From: JAJRTE01 sp964418585 | Lineage (GTDB): Bacteria; Myxococcota_A; UBA796; JAJRTE01 | NCBI GenBank assembly: GCA_964418585.1 | Contig: CAYQMG010000089.1 | Location: forward strand, 1-64,000 | Direction of reading: 5' to 3' | Length of the DNA: 64,000 bases | In this document: in pieces, positions 35,585 to 43,692 of the stretch | Numbering within the stretch: the stretch's first letter is position 1 | Layout of the letters: each line of letters opens with the position of its first letter | Program-made: the position numbers and the translations under genes | The notes under the pieces: generated by a model | The model's database searches: none | Seen by the model: the letters and a program-made list of their open reading frames with translations, nothing else | What the model was told of the DNA's origin: nothing

Positions 35585-36408
35585 TGGGCAGCCTCGAGAT
35601 CGTCCAGGGAGGGCAATTCATCCAGGTTGGGCATGAGCACGATTTCGATTCGGCGATTTAGCGCCCGTAGTTCGTCGGTGTCGTTCGGAACGATCGGGGT
35701 GTACTCTCCGTACCCTGCTGCTGAGAGGCGGTGGGGGTCCATGCCTTGTTCGATCATGTAGAGAACCACGGAGATGGCCCGGGCTGCGCTCAGTTCCCAG
35801 TTGTTGGCGTAGGCTCCACCCGGGCGGAGCGGTACGTCGTCCGTGTGGCCCTCGATCTGGAAGTTTCGGTTGGGAATCTCCGCCAGCACGTGCGTCACCT
35901 CGTCAAGAACCGCCTTGCCAGACGGCTTGAGTTCCGCACTCCCGCTGTCGAACAGGATCCCCTCGCCGAGCTTGACCACCATGCGGCCCCGGCGTACCTC
36001 GACTTCGAGCTTCCCACTTTCGATCAGCCGTTGAAATCGGGCCAAGAGCGCCCGATAGGTCTTCAAGCGCTCTTCCTGCTGGCGAGCCCTCTGCCGCATC
36101 GCCTCGACGGCCTGTCGTGTTTCCTCCAGGTTGGACTGGAGTGTGGCACTTTCGGCCTGGAGTCGAGTCATCTCGTCAGCCTGGTTTTCCAGGTGTGCAC
36201 GGCAGTTCTCGAGTTCGGACTTCACCGCGGCGCCGGCCTCTCGACAGGCCACCAGGTCGGCGGCAATCCGTTCCTTTTCCGCCTGAGCGTCGTTCAGGCT
36301 CGTACTCAGGAGATCGTACTTGGTTTTGGACACGCAACCCGCAGACATGGCGCCCAGGAGAGCCAGCAGGCTCAGTGCCCGGAGTGACCGGCTCAGGTTC
36401 TCCATCAT
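35581..36408 (-). CDS. OmpA-family peptidoglycan-binding lipoprotein
   Basis: A 275-residue lipoprotein: signal peptide ending in the lipobox AMSAGC, a long coiled coil (~40-130), then an OmpA/MotB-type C-terminal domain (~140-260). The peptidoglycan-binding marks IEGHTDDVPL and ALNRRIEIVL are present. It should tether the outer membrane to the cell wall. Two ATG codons (36408, 36405) follow AAGGAGGAA; the first is used here. The gene lies 93 bases after nadA and overlaps the SagB-like gene by four bases, so the three may share a transcript. Confidence 0.88.
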   Translation of the reverse strand: MMENLSRSLRALSLLALLGAMSAGCVSKTKYDLLSTSLNDAQAEKERIAADLVACREAGAAVKSELENCRAHLENQADEMTRLQAESATLQSNLEETRQAVEAMRQRARQQEERLKTYRALLARFQRLIESGKLEVEVRRGRMVVKLGEGILFDSGSAELKPSGKAVLDEVTHVLAEIPNRNFQIEGHTDDVPLRPGGAYANNWELSAARAISVVLYMIEQGMDPHRLSAAGYGEYTPIVPNDTDELRALNRRIEIVLMPNLDELPSLDDLEAAQ

Positions 36409-36501
36409 GGTTTCCTCCTTGTCGGGGGTCTGGTGGTCGGTGAGGGGGTCTCTCCGTTCGGAAGAGTACCGCGAGGCCGGCATGCAAGGTCCACGTCAGG
36501 G

Positions 36502-37590
36502 TCAGGGCTTGGGAGGAAGAATGGCAATCATGCGCTCGAGCGACCGGCGCGCGTGGCTTCGCACCGGCTCGGGCACATCGATCTTGTACCGATCCATCAA
36601 CAACGCCCCCAGGGTCTGCTCCAGCGTGATCTCCCCCATGTGAGGGCAACGCAGATTGCACAGCCGGATCATCTCGGCTCGAGGGTTGCTTGCGACGATG
36701 TTGTCACCCATGGAGCATTCGGTGAGCAGGAGGTACCGTCCGGTCTCCATTTGCTGCACCTGGCGGATCATTGCTGACGTGCTCCCCGAGAAGTCGGCAG
36801 CCTCGATCACTTCAGGAGGGCACTCGGGGTGTGCGAGCACGAATACGTCCGGGAATTGCTTCCGGGCGTTCTCCACGTCTTCCACGGTGAACTTTTCGTG
36901 GACCTCGCAACGCCCCTGCCACCCGATGAGAAGCGGTCCGTCCTCCGGCACCGACTCCACGTGCAGGTCACCATCCGGGCCTCTCCGGGCGACAGCGAAT
37001 GGGAGGCCCAACTCGGCAGCCGTGTTCCGGGCGAGGTACTCGTCCGGGAGAAACAGGACCCGCTGGTGCCCTTGCTCCATCAGATGTCGAACCACCGCCG
37101 CACTGTTGCTCGAGGTGCAACAGTAGTCGCACTCGGCCTTGACATCCGCGTAGGTGTTCACGTAGGTCACCGTGGGAACTCCGGGAAACCGCTCCTTGAG
37201 CGCCCGCACATCCTCAGCAGCGACGCTTTCCGCCAGGGAGCATCCGCCCTTGGGTGAGGGCAGGAGCACGGTCCGGTCCGGGTTGAGAATCTTGGCCGTC
37301 TCGGCCATGAACTTGACACCGCAGAAGACGATCGTGTCACACGTACTCGACGCGGCGATCCGGCTCAGTTCCAGGGAGTCTCCGGTGTAGTCCGGGACCG
37401 AGTGAAACAGGGCCGGCTCCATGTAGTTGTGGCCGAGGATGATGGCGTTTTTTTCTTTCTTGATACGATTGATGTCCACAGCGAACTCGGCCTTCAGCTT
37501 CAGTTCGTAGGTGGGCACCACCGTGGACAGTTTGCTGCGCAGGTGTTCGTACATGCCCCGCACAGTTTCGGGATACTCGTGAGGCTTCAT
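36502..37590 (-). CDS. nadA: quinolinate synthase NadA
   Basis: NadA condenses iminoaspartate with dihydroxyacetone phosphate to quinolinate in de novo NAD synthesis, using a [4Fe-4S] cluster with three Cys ligands. In this 362-residue protein the ligands are likely Cys117 (KGGCSLAES), Cys257 (HPECPPE) and Cys315 (LRCPHM). Other family segments are ILGHNYMEPA near 51 and YVNTYADVKAECDYCCTSSN near 143-162. The start at 37590 follows AAGGG. The usual partners nadB and nadC are not in the window. Downstream on the same strand are an OmpA lipoprotein and a SagB-like oxidoreductase. Confidence 0.95.
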   Translation of the reverse strand: MKPHEYPETVRGMYEHLRSKLSTVVPTYELKLKAEFAVDINRIKKEKNAIILGHNYMEPALFHSVPDYTGDSLELSRIAASSTCDTIVFCGVKFMAETAKILNPDRTVLLPSPKGGCSLAESVAAEDVRALKERFPGVPTVTYVNTYADVKAECDYCCTSSNSAAVVRHLMEQGHQRVLFLPDEYLARNTAAELGLPFAVARRGPDGDLHVESVPEDGPLLIGWQGRCEVHEKFTVEDVENARKQFPDVFVLAHPECPPEVIEAADFSGSTSAMIRQVQQMETGRYLLLTECSMGDNIVASNPRAEMIRLCNLRCPHMGEITLEQTLGALLMDRYKIDVPEPVRSHARRSLERMIAILPPKP

Positions 37591-37647
37591 GATATGCCCT
37601 TCATGCGTTACGAAAGACGAGAGTGGACTCGAGGGGTCACCCTGCGA

Positions 37648-37675
37648 ATTCTAGCCCTTGGACGCGAGATGTCAA
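37648..37675 (-). promoter_or_regulatory. candidate promoter of nadA
   Basis: Minus-strand TTGACA (complement of 37670-37675), 16-base spacer, TAGAAT (complement of 37648-37653). The leader to the ATG would be about 50 bases. No NadR/NrtR-type operator was recognised. Confidence 0.5.
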
Positions 37676-37744
37676 ACGGTTCTTGTGGTGGCAGGAAGGG
37701 CCGGGGGAGCCACCATGGCCGGTTTCCGGGTCATTGAGACGCTG

Positions 37745-39601
37745 TTACAGGTCGGCGCCGGTGCTGGTGAGGGCGAGGATGGTACCCTCGGTGGTCACGT
37801 GCACGCCGCTGACGGTGACCTCGCCGGACGAGGGGACAGTGAGCACGCCTTCCTGGAGCACGTCTCCGGCCGTGGTTCGGTTGGTCCAGCGGACCTGTGT
37901 TCCGGGCGTTGGGAAGAATGCCTGGCGTCGCACGAGGGTGACATCCACGAGGTCCTCGTCGGGCCATTCGCACTGGTCCGTTCGGGCCCGAAGCGCAACC
38001 TGGTAGGTTTCCGAGGTTTCCACGGGGCCGGCGAACCCCAGGAACGGATTGCCCGAGCTTGCCCATTCGATCGAGTTTCCCAGGAATCCGTAAGCATATG
38101 GCGCGGTACCCCGGCAGGAGGGGATCGCACCTCGAGGGTCGTCGTCGGCGGAAGCGGCGGTGAACACGAGATAGCTTTCAGTGCGGGGCAGGTCCGCTTT
38201 TTCCGGATGGTAGTTTGCGAACAGGTCACGGTCGAACACGTCGAATGAGTTGTAGTGGTCACTGTCGGCCCACATCTCGGGGCCTGGGGCGCGGACCTGG
38301 TTTCGCAGGTCCACCCAGGGCAGACCTTGCGTCGACCACTCGATGATGGTGTCTTCCCGACCGTGGAAGGTGATGGTGTAGGGCAGGTCGTCCCGAGCAT
38401 GGTCCTGAAGGTATTGCTGGGTGTCGAGCCGCTGGTGGACGGGAATTCCTTCATTGGTGAGCAGGTTCTGGTCCACCGTACCCCAGAGCATGTCAAATCC
38501 GGCACGACCCCAGGATGAGGATGCCTCATCGGTTGCGGGAACGATAGCCAGGATGGCGGAGAAGCGTTCCGGATGGCGGAGTCCGAAGGTCAGTGCACCG
38601 GTGCCGCCCATGGAGCCGCCATAGAGAAAGATCCGGTCTGGGTCCACGAGATAGGGGGAATCCGAAGACAGGATCCAGTCGAGCATGTAGAGGAGGCGTT
38701 GCTCGGTGTAGTTCACGATGACGCTTTCCTCGTTCGGGGGCTCCCCCTGCGACACGTTGTCGGCGAAACCGTACCACCAGGTGTTTCGCGCGTCGTCGGG
38801 CTCCACCCAGATCATCGGGTAGTTGTAGGGGGTGCCAGAACCGTCGGCGTCGCCGGCGGTCCAGTTTCGTTGCCAGGACTCTCCCCAGGCGTGGAGGTGC
38901 ATTTGCAGGGGGAGCGGCCGGCTGTTCCCTTCCCGAGGCACTCCGACCCAGAAATTGTAGGCATAGCCTTCGAATTCCGGGTTCCATGTCGCGTAGTCCA
39001 TCCAGTGCGTGTAGAGGGTCTTGAGCCCGTTCGTGGTAACCATGACCGGTCGGGGACGGGCCGGGGTTTCCCACACGCCTTCGTGCAAGGTCATGTTTGT
39101 TTCCAGGGGCAGTTCCACACCGTCGTGGACCCGCACGACCGCGTAGTAAGCGAGCACGTGGTCCCGAACCGTGTGGACATGCAGCCCGATGCCTGGTGGC
39201 AACTCGGGGCCCAGGTCCCGAATGATGAATCGCTCCTGGTACGGACTCCCACTCTCCACTTCGTTCACGAACAGGCCCGAATCGAGAGGTACTTCCGCGA
39301 TCCGGTCGGCCAGAATCAAGGTGCTCGAGGTGATGGGGAATGTGGCCCGGTATACGTGGAACACGTCATCCGGGCTGCCGGAGCCTTCGGGCCAGGTGAT
39401 GAATGTTTGGCCTGAACGATGGAATGCTTCGAGGGTGGAGAGAGAGACCTGGCGGGACGTGTTGGGTTCGTCAGAGGTTGCAGGGGTCGGCGTGGGCTCT
39501 TCCCGTGTGAGCGACAGAGAGGAAGGCTTGCAACACCCGGAAAGGAGGAACAACGCCGCACAAATGGAGACGACCCGCCCTGGTAGGTCCCGGTTGGACA
39601 C
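37745..39601 (-). CDS. lipoprotein with alpha/beta-hydrolase (esterase/prolyl-oligopeptidase-like) domain
   Basis: A 618-residue lipoprotein starting at GTG 39601 (GGAGG six bases before); the signal peptide ICAALFLLSGC ends in a lipobox. Residues ~40-180 look like fibronectin/Ig-type beta sandwich. The hydrolase part has the nucleophile elbow YGGSMGGTGALTF with Ser330, in the style of feruloyl/acyl esterases and prolyl oligopeptidases. After it come HGREDTIIEW and DHYNSFDVF, which could supply the Asp and His. Aromatic residues are frequent before the nucleophile. Substrate unknown; surface location suggests breakdown of extracellular polymer esters or peptides. Its upstream neighbour on the same strand is the AgmX-like gene, 134 bases away. 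Confidence 0.65.
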   Translation of the reverse strand: MSNRDLPGRVVSICAALFLLSGCCKPSSLSLTREEPTPTPATSDEPNTSRQVSLSTLEAFHRSGQTFITWPEGSGSPDDVFHVYRATFPITSSTLILADRIAEVPLDSGLFVNEVESGSPYQERFIIRDLGPELPPGIGLHVHTVRDHVLAYYAVVRVHDGVELPLETNMTLHEGVWETPARPRPVMVTTNGLKTLYTHWMDYATWNPEFEGYAYNFWVGVPREGNSRPLPLQMHLHAWGESWQRNWTAGDADGSGTPYNYPMIWVEPDDARNTWWYGFADNVSQGEPPNEESVIVNYTEQRLLYMLDWILSSDSPYLVDPDRIFLYGGSMGGTGALTFGLRHPERFSAILAIVPATDEASSSWGRAGFDMLWGTVDQNLLTNEGIPVHQRLDTQQYLQDHARDDLPYTITFHGREDTIIEWSTQGLPWVDLRNQVRAPGPEMWADSDHYNSFDVFDRDLFANYHPEKADLPRTESYLVFTAASADDDPRGAIPSCRGTAPYAYGFLGNSIEWASSGNPFLGFAGPVETSETYQVALRARTDQCEWPDEDLVDVTLVRRQAFFPTPGTQVRWTNRTTAGDVLQEGVLTVPSSGEVTVSGVHVTTEGTILALTSTGADL

Positions 39602-39735
39602 TCCGACCTCCTCTCCTCCACTCCGTGCCCGTTTCGGGTCGAGCACGGAACTCTATTCTGGCCTGACGTGGGTCGGGCCTGGTGCGTTCCTCTCGAAGCT
39701 GGAGAGACAGGGGTTGGACCGAGCCGTCTGTCCGG

Positions 39736-41298
39736 TCATCGGAGGTAGACCTTGGTGTACCACTCGGGCTTGCTGCCGCTGAAGGAGGGGAACTGGCCCT
39801 TTTTTACCTTGTTGACCATACAGGCCTCGAGTTCGGTCCGGCGCAAGGTTTGAGGGCTGGAGATTTCGGCTTGCCGGACGCGCCCTTCCGGGTCGATCTG
39901 GATACGGAAGGTGATTTTTCCACTCACATCGTATCCCCTGGAATGCGTGTCGAAGCATATGCCGACGCGGAGACGATCCAGTTCCTTCTCGATGGCTGCC
40001 GTGTTCAGGTTGACACGTGCGACTGCTCCGAGATCGGATTTTGGCAGGTCGGACTTGCTGCGGCCGATGAGGAGACTCGGGTCCACCCCGGGAGGCAAGG
40101 AGGGGGCTGCCTGGGGGGCCGGGGTGGAGGGCCTGGCATGCGGTGTGGGCTTGGGGCCGGGCCTACGCAGCCCCGGCTTTCGGTGACGCCGGTTCTTGGC
40201 CTTGAATGTGGCAGCAATTCTGGTCTCGAGGTCCTCACCCTGGACGGCAGCCGGCACCTCGGGCCGCTCCCGGATCCAACGCTGCACCAACTTGATGTCC
40301 ACGTCGGGGTAGAGAAATGCGAGGTCGTCCGCCTGGACCGCCATGAGGATTCCGAGCAGGAGTGCACACAGGGCGGCCGGGATGAGAAACATCCGCACAT
40401 AGTTGATCCGCTTGCCAATGGTCAAATCCAGTTGCGCAAGGAACGCGGCGAGGATGCTGTAGAGCGCAAGGAAGAAACCAGCGGCGGTAAGGTTGGTCAA
40501 GCCCCAAAGTCCATGGTGCACAAACGCCAGCACGCCCAGAAAGGCGAGGCCCATGAAGACCAGCACGAGCTTGGGGCGAGGCTGCTGAAATTCCTCCACT
40601 TCCGCCGGCTTGTCGCTGTGAGAAAAGATCTCCACCACGTCCGCCTTTTTCCTTCGCCCCAACGTGGCGGGCTGGGTCGGAGGAGGCGCCGTCGGGGTGG
40701 GCGTCGGCGCCGATGTCCCGGACGGAGGCGCAGGTGATGTGTCGGCGGTGATCTTCGGAGGCGGAACCGGCGCGGCGGGTTGGGCCTGCGCCGCCGGTGC
40801 CCGCTCTGGAGCTGCTGTCGCCGTCGCAGGCGGTTGCGAAGAGCCGAGCTTGGCCGCCGGTGCTGAAGGCTGGGTGCTGGGACGTACCTCTGTCTTTTCT
40901 TGATACTCTTCCTCCACCGAGGGCGGCGTGGCGAAGGACGGCTCCGGTGTCGGTACGGACGCAGCACCGGGTACCGGGGAACCGCCGAGCACCGCGCCCA
41001 GATCGTCCTGGGAGGCAACGGCGCCCGTGCTCAAGGGGGGCGTGGCATCGAATTTCTGAAGCTCCGGGACGTGTGCGATGACCGTCCGCTCCTCGTGGTC
41101 GATGACGGAATCCTCATCCGTCTGCTCCGTCCGGCCCCCCCCCACCCGCAAGTCGTCCAGGCCGTCTTCTGTGGCCGAAGGACGGCGGATGATGATCTTG
41201 GCGCCGCATTTCTTGCAGGTCGCCCGACTCACCTCCTTGGTAAGTTTCTCTTCCGGGATCCGATAAATTGCGCCGCAGCTTTCACATGTGACCTTCAT
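39736..41298 (-). CDS. AgmX/GltJ-like envelope protein: zinc ribbon, membrane segments, TonB-like C-terminal domain
   Basis: A 520-residue protein. The first 36 residues form an MJ0042-type zinc ribbon (CESCGAIYRIP ... CKKCGAK). A long Pro/Ala-rich linker leads to three membrane segments at about 245-330 (LVLVFMGLAFLGVLAFVHHG; MFLIPAALCALLLGILMAV). A second Pro-rich linker (PKPTPHARPSTPAP) would span the periplasm. The C-terminal ~100 residues match the AgmX/PglI tail, ending ACMVNKVKKGQFPSFSGSKP and a TonB-C-like strand. In Myxococcus AgmX (GltJ) belongs to the gliding-motility machine, but related proteins also occur in non-gliding relatives and no other motility gene is seen here. Confidence 0.75.
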   Translation of the reverse strand: MKVTCESCGAIYRIPEEKLTKEVSRATCKKCGAKIIIRRPSATEDGLDDLRVGGGRTEQTDEDSVIDHEERTVIAHVPELQKFDATPPLSTGAVASQDDLGAVLGGSPVPGAASVPTPEPSFATPPSVEEEYQEKTEVRPSTQPSAPAAKLGSSQPPATATAAPERAPAAQAQPAAPVPPPKITADTSPAPPSGTSAPTPTPTAPPPTQPATLGRRKKADVVEIFSHSDKPAEVEEFQQPRPKLVLVFMGLAFLGVLAFVHHGLWGLTNLTAAGFFLALYSILAAFLAQLDLTIGKRINYVRMFLIPAALCALLLGILMAVQADDLAFLYPDVDIKLVQRWIRERPEVPAAVQGEDLETRIAATFKAKNRRHRKPGLRRPGPKPTPHARPSTPAPQAAPSLPPGVDPSLLIGRSKSDLPKSDLGAVARVNLNTAAIEKELDRLRVGICFDTHSRGYDVSGKITFRIQIDPEGRVRQAEISSPQTLRRTELEACMVNKVKKGQFPSFSGSKPEWYTKVYLR

Positions 41299-41401
41299 CT
41301 AGAACCTAACCGCGTGGTTTGTTGATGGCACCCGGGAAACGGCCCTCGACCCGGATGCGGATTCCGTCGTGAGGAACACTGGCACGCACGACTTCATGCT
41401 C

Positions 41402-41430
41402 AAAGTAGTTGTGGCCCAGGGAATTGTCAA
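41402..41430 (-). promoter_or_regulatory. candidate promoter of the AgmX-like gene
   Basis: Minus-strand TTGACA (complement of 41425-41430), 17-base spacer, TACTTT (complement of 41402-41407); leader of about 95 bases. Confidence 0.5.
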
Positions 41431-41568
41431 CAAGAAAGTCGGGGTTCATTCGAGGCTTGCCGCGCCATGCACCCGTCGTTCCACAGCACTGGAAACCGGG
41501 GAAACCGTGCACCACGAGTGGTTCGACCGGTCGCTGCATGCCGCACCTCGGTTCTCGCGATAATTTGC

Positions 41569-41597
41569 TTGCTCATTGGCTCGACCCGGGTTATATT
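41569..41597 (+). promoter_or_regulatory. candidate promoter of tRNA-Leu
   Basis: TTGCTC (41569-41574), 17-base spacer, TATATT (41592-41597); the mature tRNA begins 35 bases later. Confidence 0.4.
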
Positions 41598-41632
41598 GCC
41601 ACCGTTTTGATTCATGCCCACCTCCGTGCGGC

Positions 41633-41720
41633 GCGAGAGTGGTGGAATTGGTAGACGCGCTGGACTCAGAATCCAGTGGGCAATGTGCCTGTGGGGGTTC
41701 AAATCCCCCCTCTCGCACCA
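41633..41720 (+). tRNA. tRNA-Leu (anticodon CAG)
   Basis: An 88-base class II tRNA including an encoded CCA end. The acceptor stem pairs GCGAGAG (41633-41639) with CTCTCGC (41710-41716), then the discriminator A and CCA. The anticodon stem is CTGGA/TCCAG with loop CTCAGAA, giving anticodon CAG, which reads CUG leucine codons. A long variable arm (GGGCAATGTGCC) and the T-loop GGTTCAAATCC complete the leucine type. It is followed at once by a strong terminator. Confidence 0.97.
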
Positions 41721-41728
41721 GGATTCCG

Positions 41729-41760
41729 GCGGGGCCGTTTTGGCGGCCCCGCTTTTTTTT
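41729..41760 (+). terminator. rho-independent terminator of tRNA-Leu
   Basis: A perfect 9-bp stem, GCGGGGCCG (41729-41737) with CGGCCCCGC (41744-41752), a 6-base loop and a run of eight T (41753-41760). Confidence 0.95.
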
Positions 41761-42018
41761 CTTCTCCTTGTCCGCCCTCCCCCTGGTCGGAACCGTGGCG
41801 CCATTCTCGACCAGGATTGGCGGCTCGATGCGGTGACTTCTTCGTGGCAACGGGTGGACATCAGGGCCGTCCTGTGCCAATGTATGGAGCGGAGCCGAGT
41901 CCAGGCCGTCCGGGTCTCCTTCGGGAATCCGTATTGCCCCACCTGGGAGAGAGGGCCCGGCACGCAGGACACGCCAGCGCCCGGCACAAGCTCCTTTTTG
42001 TCGTGACGGAGGCCGGTG

Positions 42019-42651
42019 GTGAAAGACAATCGCGCAGACGAAAAGCTCAATGAGCTCCTGGACTCGCTGGACCAGAAGATCCTGAGGCTCCGCAACGAGT
42101 ATGAGCAGTTCTTTGTTGGGGTGGTCAAGCGCGAGCCCGTGGAGAAGCGCGAGGAGATCGCGGCACTCATCCGCAGGTTGGGGCGCGAGCGGATACACAA
42201 TACGGCGCAAAAGTTTCGATTTCAGCAGCTTCGTGCCCGTTTTACCTCGTTCTCCATGTACTGGAACCGCACGGTCAAGCAGCTCGAGGAGGGGACGCAC
42301 CGGCGAGACATTTTCCGGGTGCGACTTCGAGAGCAGGCGGAGTTGCAAGACAAGGCAGCGCCCCCACCCGACCAGCCGGGAGGGGGCAAGGAGGGCAAGC
42401 GGCCTGCTTTGCCGGCACAGGATACCGTGGAGGACCGGGCCTCTCTCGAGAAGGTCTTCGAGGATTTCATCGCCACGCGCAAGAAATGTCGGGAGCGCAC
42501 CGACAACGTTCAGTTCGACAAGATGGTCGCCTTCATGAAGACGCAGACCGACGCCATCAAGAAGCAGTACGGGTGCAGCGCTGTCCGGTTCGAGGTGGTG
42601 GAGGATCGGGGCAAGGCCAAGCTCAAGGCAATTCCGGTGCGACGGCGCTGA
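42019..42651 (+). CDS. MXAN_5187-like C-terminal-domain protein
   Basis: A 210-residue, highly charged, mostly helical soluble protein. The first ~100 residues look like a coiled coil (LDSLDQKILRLRNEYEQFF), followed by a Pro/Gly-rich linker and a C-terminal helical-plus-strand part (FDKMVAFMKTQTDAIKKQYG). The pattern matches a Myxococcota-specific family that I associate with the MXAN_5187 C-terminal domain; function unknown. GTG 42019 is preferred because GGAGG ends about six bases upstream; GTG 42016 is three bases closer. It converges on the YqaA-like gene with an 18-base gap. Confidence 0.65.
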   Translation: MKDNRADEKLNELLDSLDQKILRLRNEYEQFFVGVVKREPVEKREEIAALIRRLGRERIHNTAQKFRFQQLRARFTSFSMYWNRTVKQLEEGTHRRDIFRVRLREQAELQDKAAPPPDQPGGGKEGKRPALPAQDTVEDRASLEKVFEDFIATRKKCRERTDNVQFDKMVAFMKTQTDAIKKQYGCSAVRFEVVEDRGKAKLKAIPVRRR

Positions 42652-42669
42652 GACGGTGTTTCGCGTCGG

Positions 42670-43341
42670 TCAGTGGCTGCACATTTTCACGAGGGCGAAC
42701 CCGCCTGCCAGCAGGATGAAGAACAGGACGGCGAGGAGATTGAAATACCGGTCGATGAACCGGCGAATGGCCGGGCCAAAGAGATAGATGAGCCCGGAAA
42801 CCAGGAAAAACCTCGCCGACCGCCCCACCAGGGACGCCACCATGAACATTGGAAACGAGATGGAGAAAACCCCGGCCGAGATCGTGAAAACCTTGTAGGG
42901 GATAGGCGTGAATCCGGCCGCGAACACGATCCAGAAGTCGTACCGGGAGAACAGTGTCTGTACGCGCTCGAAAACCGCTGGTGTGAACCCGGGGACCACC
43001 GAGAAAAAAAAGTCCTGGGTCTGCATCCAGACGAAATGGCCGATACCATACCCCAGGACACCTCCGGCCACGCTGGCGGCGCTGCACACCAGGGCAAATC
43101 GGAAGGATCGGCGTGGGGCGCCCACGGCCAACCCGATCAGCAGTACATCCGGGGGAATGGGAAAGAACGAGGATTCGGCAAAGGCGAGTATCGCCAGGGC
43201 GACCACTCCGTAGCGTGAGTCTGCCCAGCTCAGCACCCAGTCGTACATCCGGCGGACCAGGTTGCGTGGGCCGGCGTTCTCGGCGGTGGAGATGGGCGCG
43301 GGCGGGCCTTCGGGCTGGTTTGATTCCAGTTCTGGTTGCAT
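42670..43341 (-). CDS. DedA/YqaA-family (SNARE-associated) membrane protein
   Basis: A 223-residue inner-membrane protein of the VTT/DedA superfamily, whose members act in lipid-carrier or phospholipid recycling. After a ~35-residue soluble N-terminus come four to five membrane segments. The family-type re-entrant motifs are LAFAESSFFPIPPDVLL near the first helix and FAAGFTPIPYKVFTISAG in the middle. The short length and the PIPYK motif fit the YqaA branch. The start at 43341 has AGGAGGAA upstream. It is last on the strand after the secreted protein gene, 351 bases away. Confidence 0.85.
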   Translation of the reverse strand: MQPELESNQPEGPPAPISTAENAGPRNLVRRMYDWVLSWADSRYGVVALAILAFAESSFFPIPPDVLLIGLAVGAPRRSFRFALVCSAASVAGGVLGYGIGHFVWMQTQDFFFSVVPGFTPAVFERVQTLFSRYDFWIVFAAGFTPIPYKVFTISAGVFSISFPMFMVASLVGRSARFFLVSGLIYLFGPAIRRFIDRYFNLLAVLFFILLAGGFALVKMCSH

Positions 43342-43692
43342 CGGGCTGCGATTCCTCCTGATCCGGGGTTCGAGTCACCGGGTCACAAGCAAGTTGGTGT
43401 GAGAAGGGACCGGCCTCCTGTCGGGGAGAAACCCGCACGGTCGCCCGGAGCCGGACCGCATCGCGGTGCAGGGGTCATTGGTAACACAACCTCCCGGACC
43501 GTGCAACCTTCCCTCGCCTCGCCTGTAGCACCCAGTACGCTTTTCTGGCGGCTTCTTGACCGTGTTGTGTCTCCAGACCATGCGTGTGGTCCCCGGTTTC
43601 AAACGGTAGGGGGATAGGAACTTCCGGTTCGATCAGCTCGGCGTGCAGGGTCCAGGACTGGAGAACAGGGGAAGAACACGCGGTCTGCGCGG
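43342..43692. other. intergenic region upstream of the YqaA-like gene
   Basis: A 351-base gap between two minus-strand genes with no credible coding sequence. A weak minus-strand promoter candidate is TTGCAC (complement of 43501-43506) and TTACCA (complement of 43479-43484), spacer 16. No hairpin followed by a T-run was found for the upstream gene. Confidence 0.4.

Larger units (their letters stand above)
41299..41632. other. intergenic region with divergent promoters
   Basis: This 334-base gap separates the AgmX-like gene (minus) from tRNA-Leu (plus). It contains the minus-strand promoter candidate at 41402-41430 and the plus-strand one at 41569-41597. The short reading frames across it have no family resemblance. 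Confidence 0.5.
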
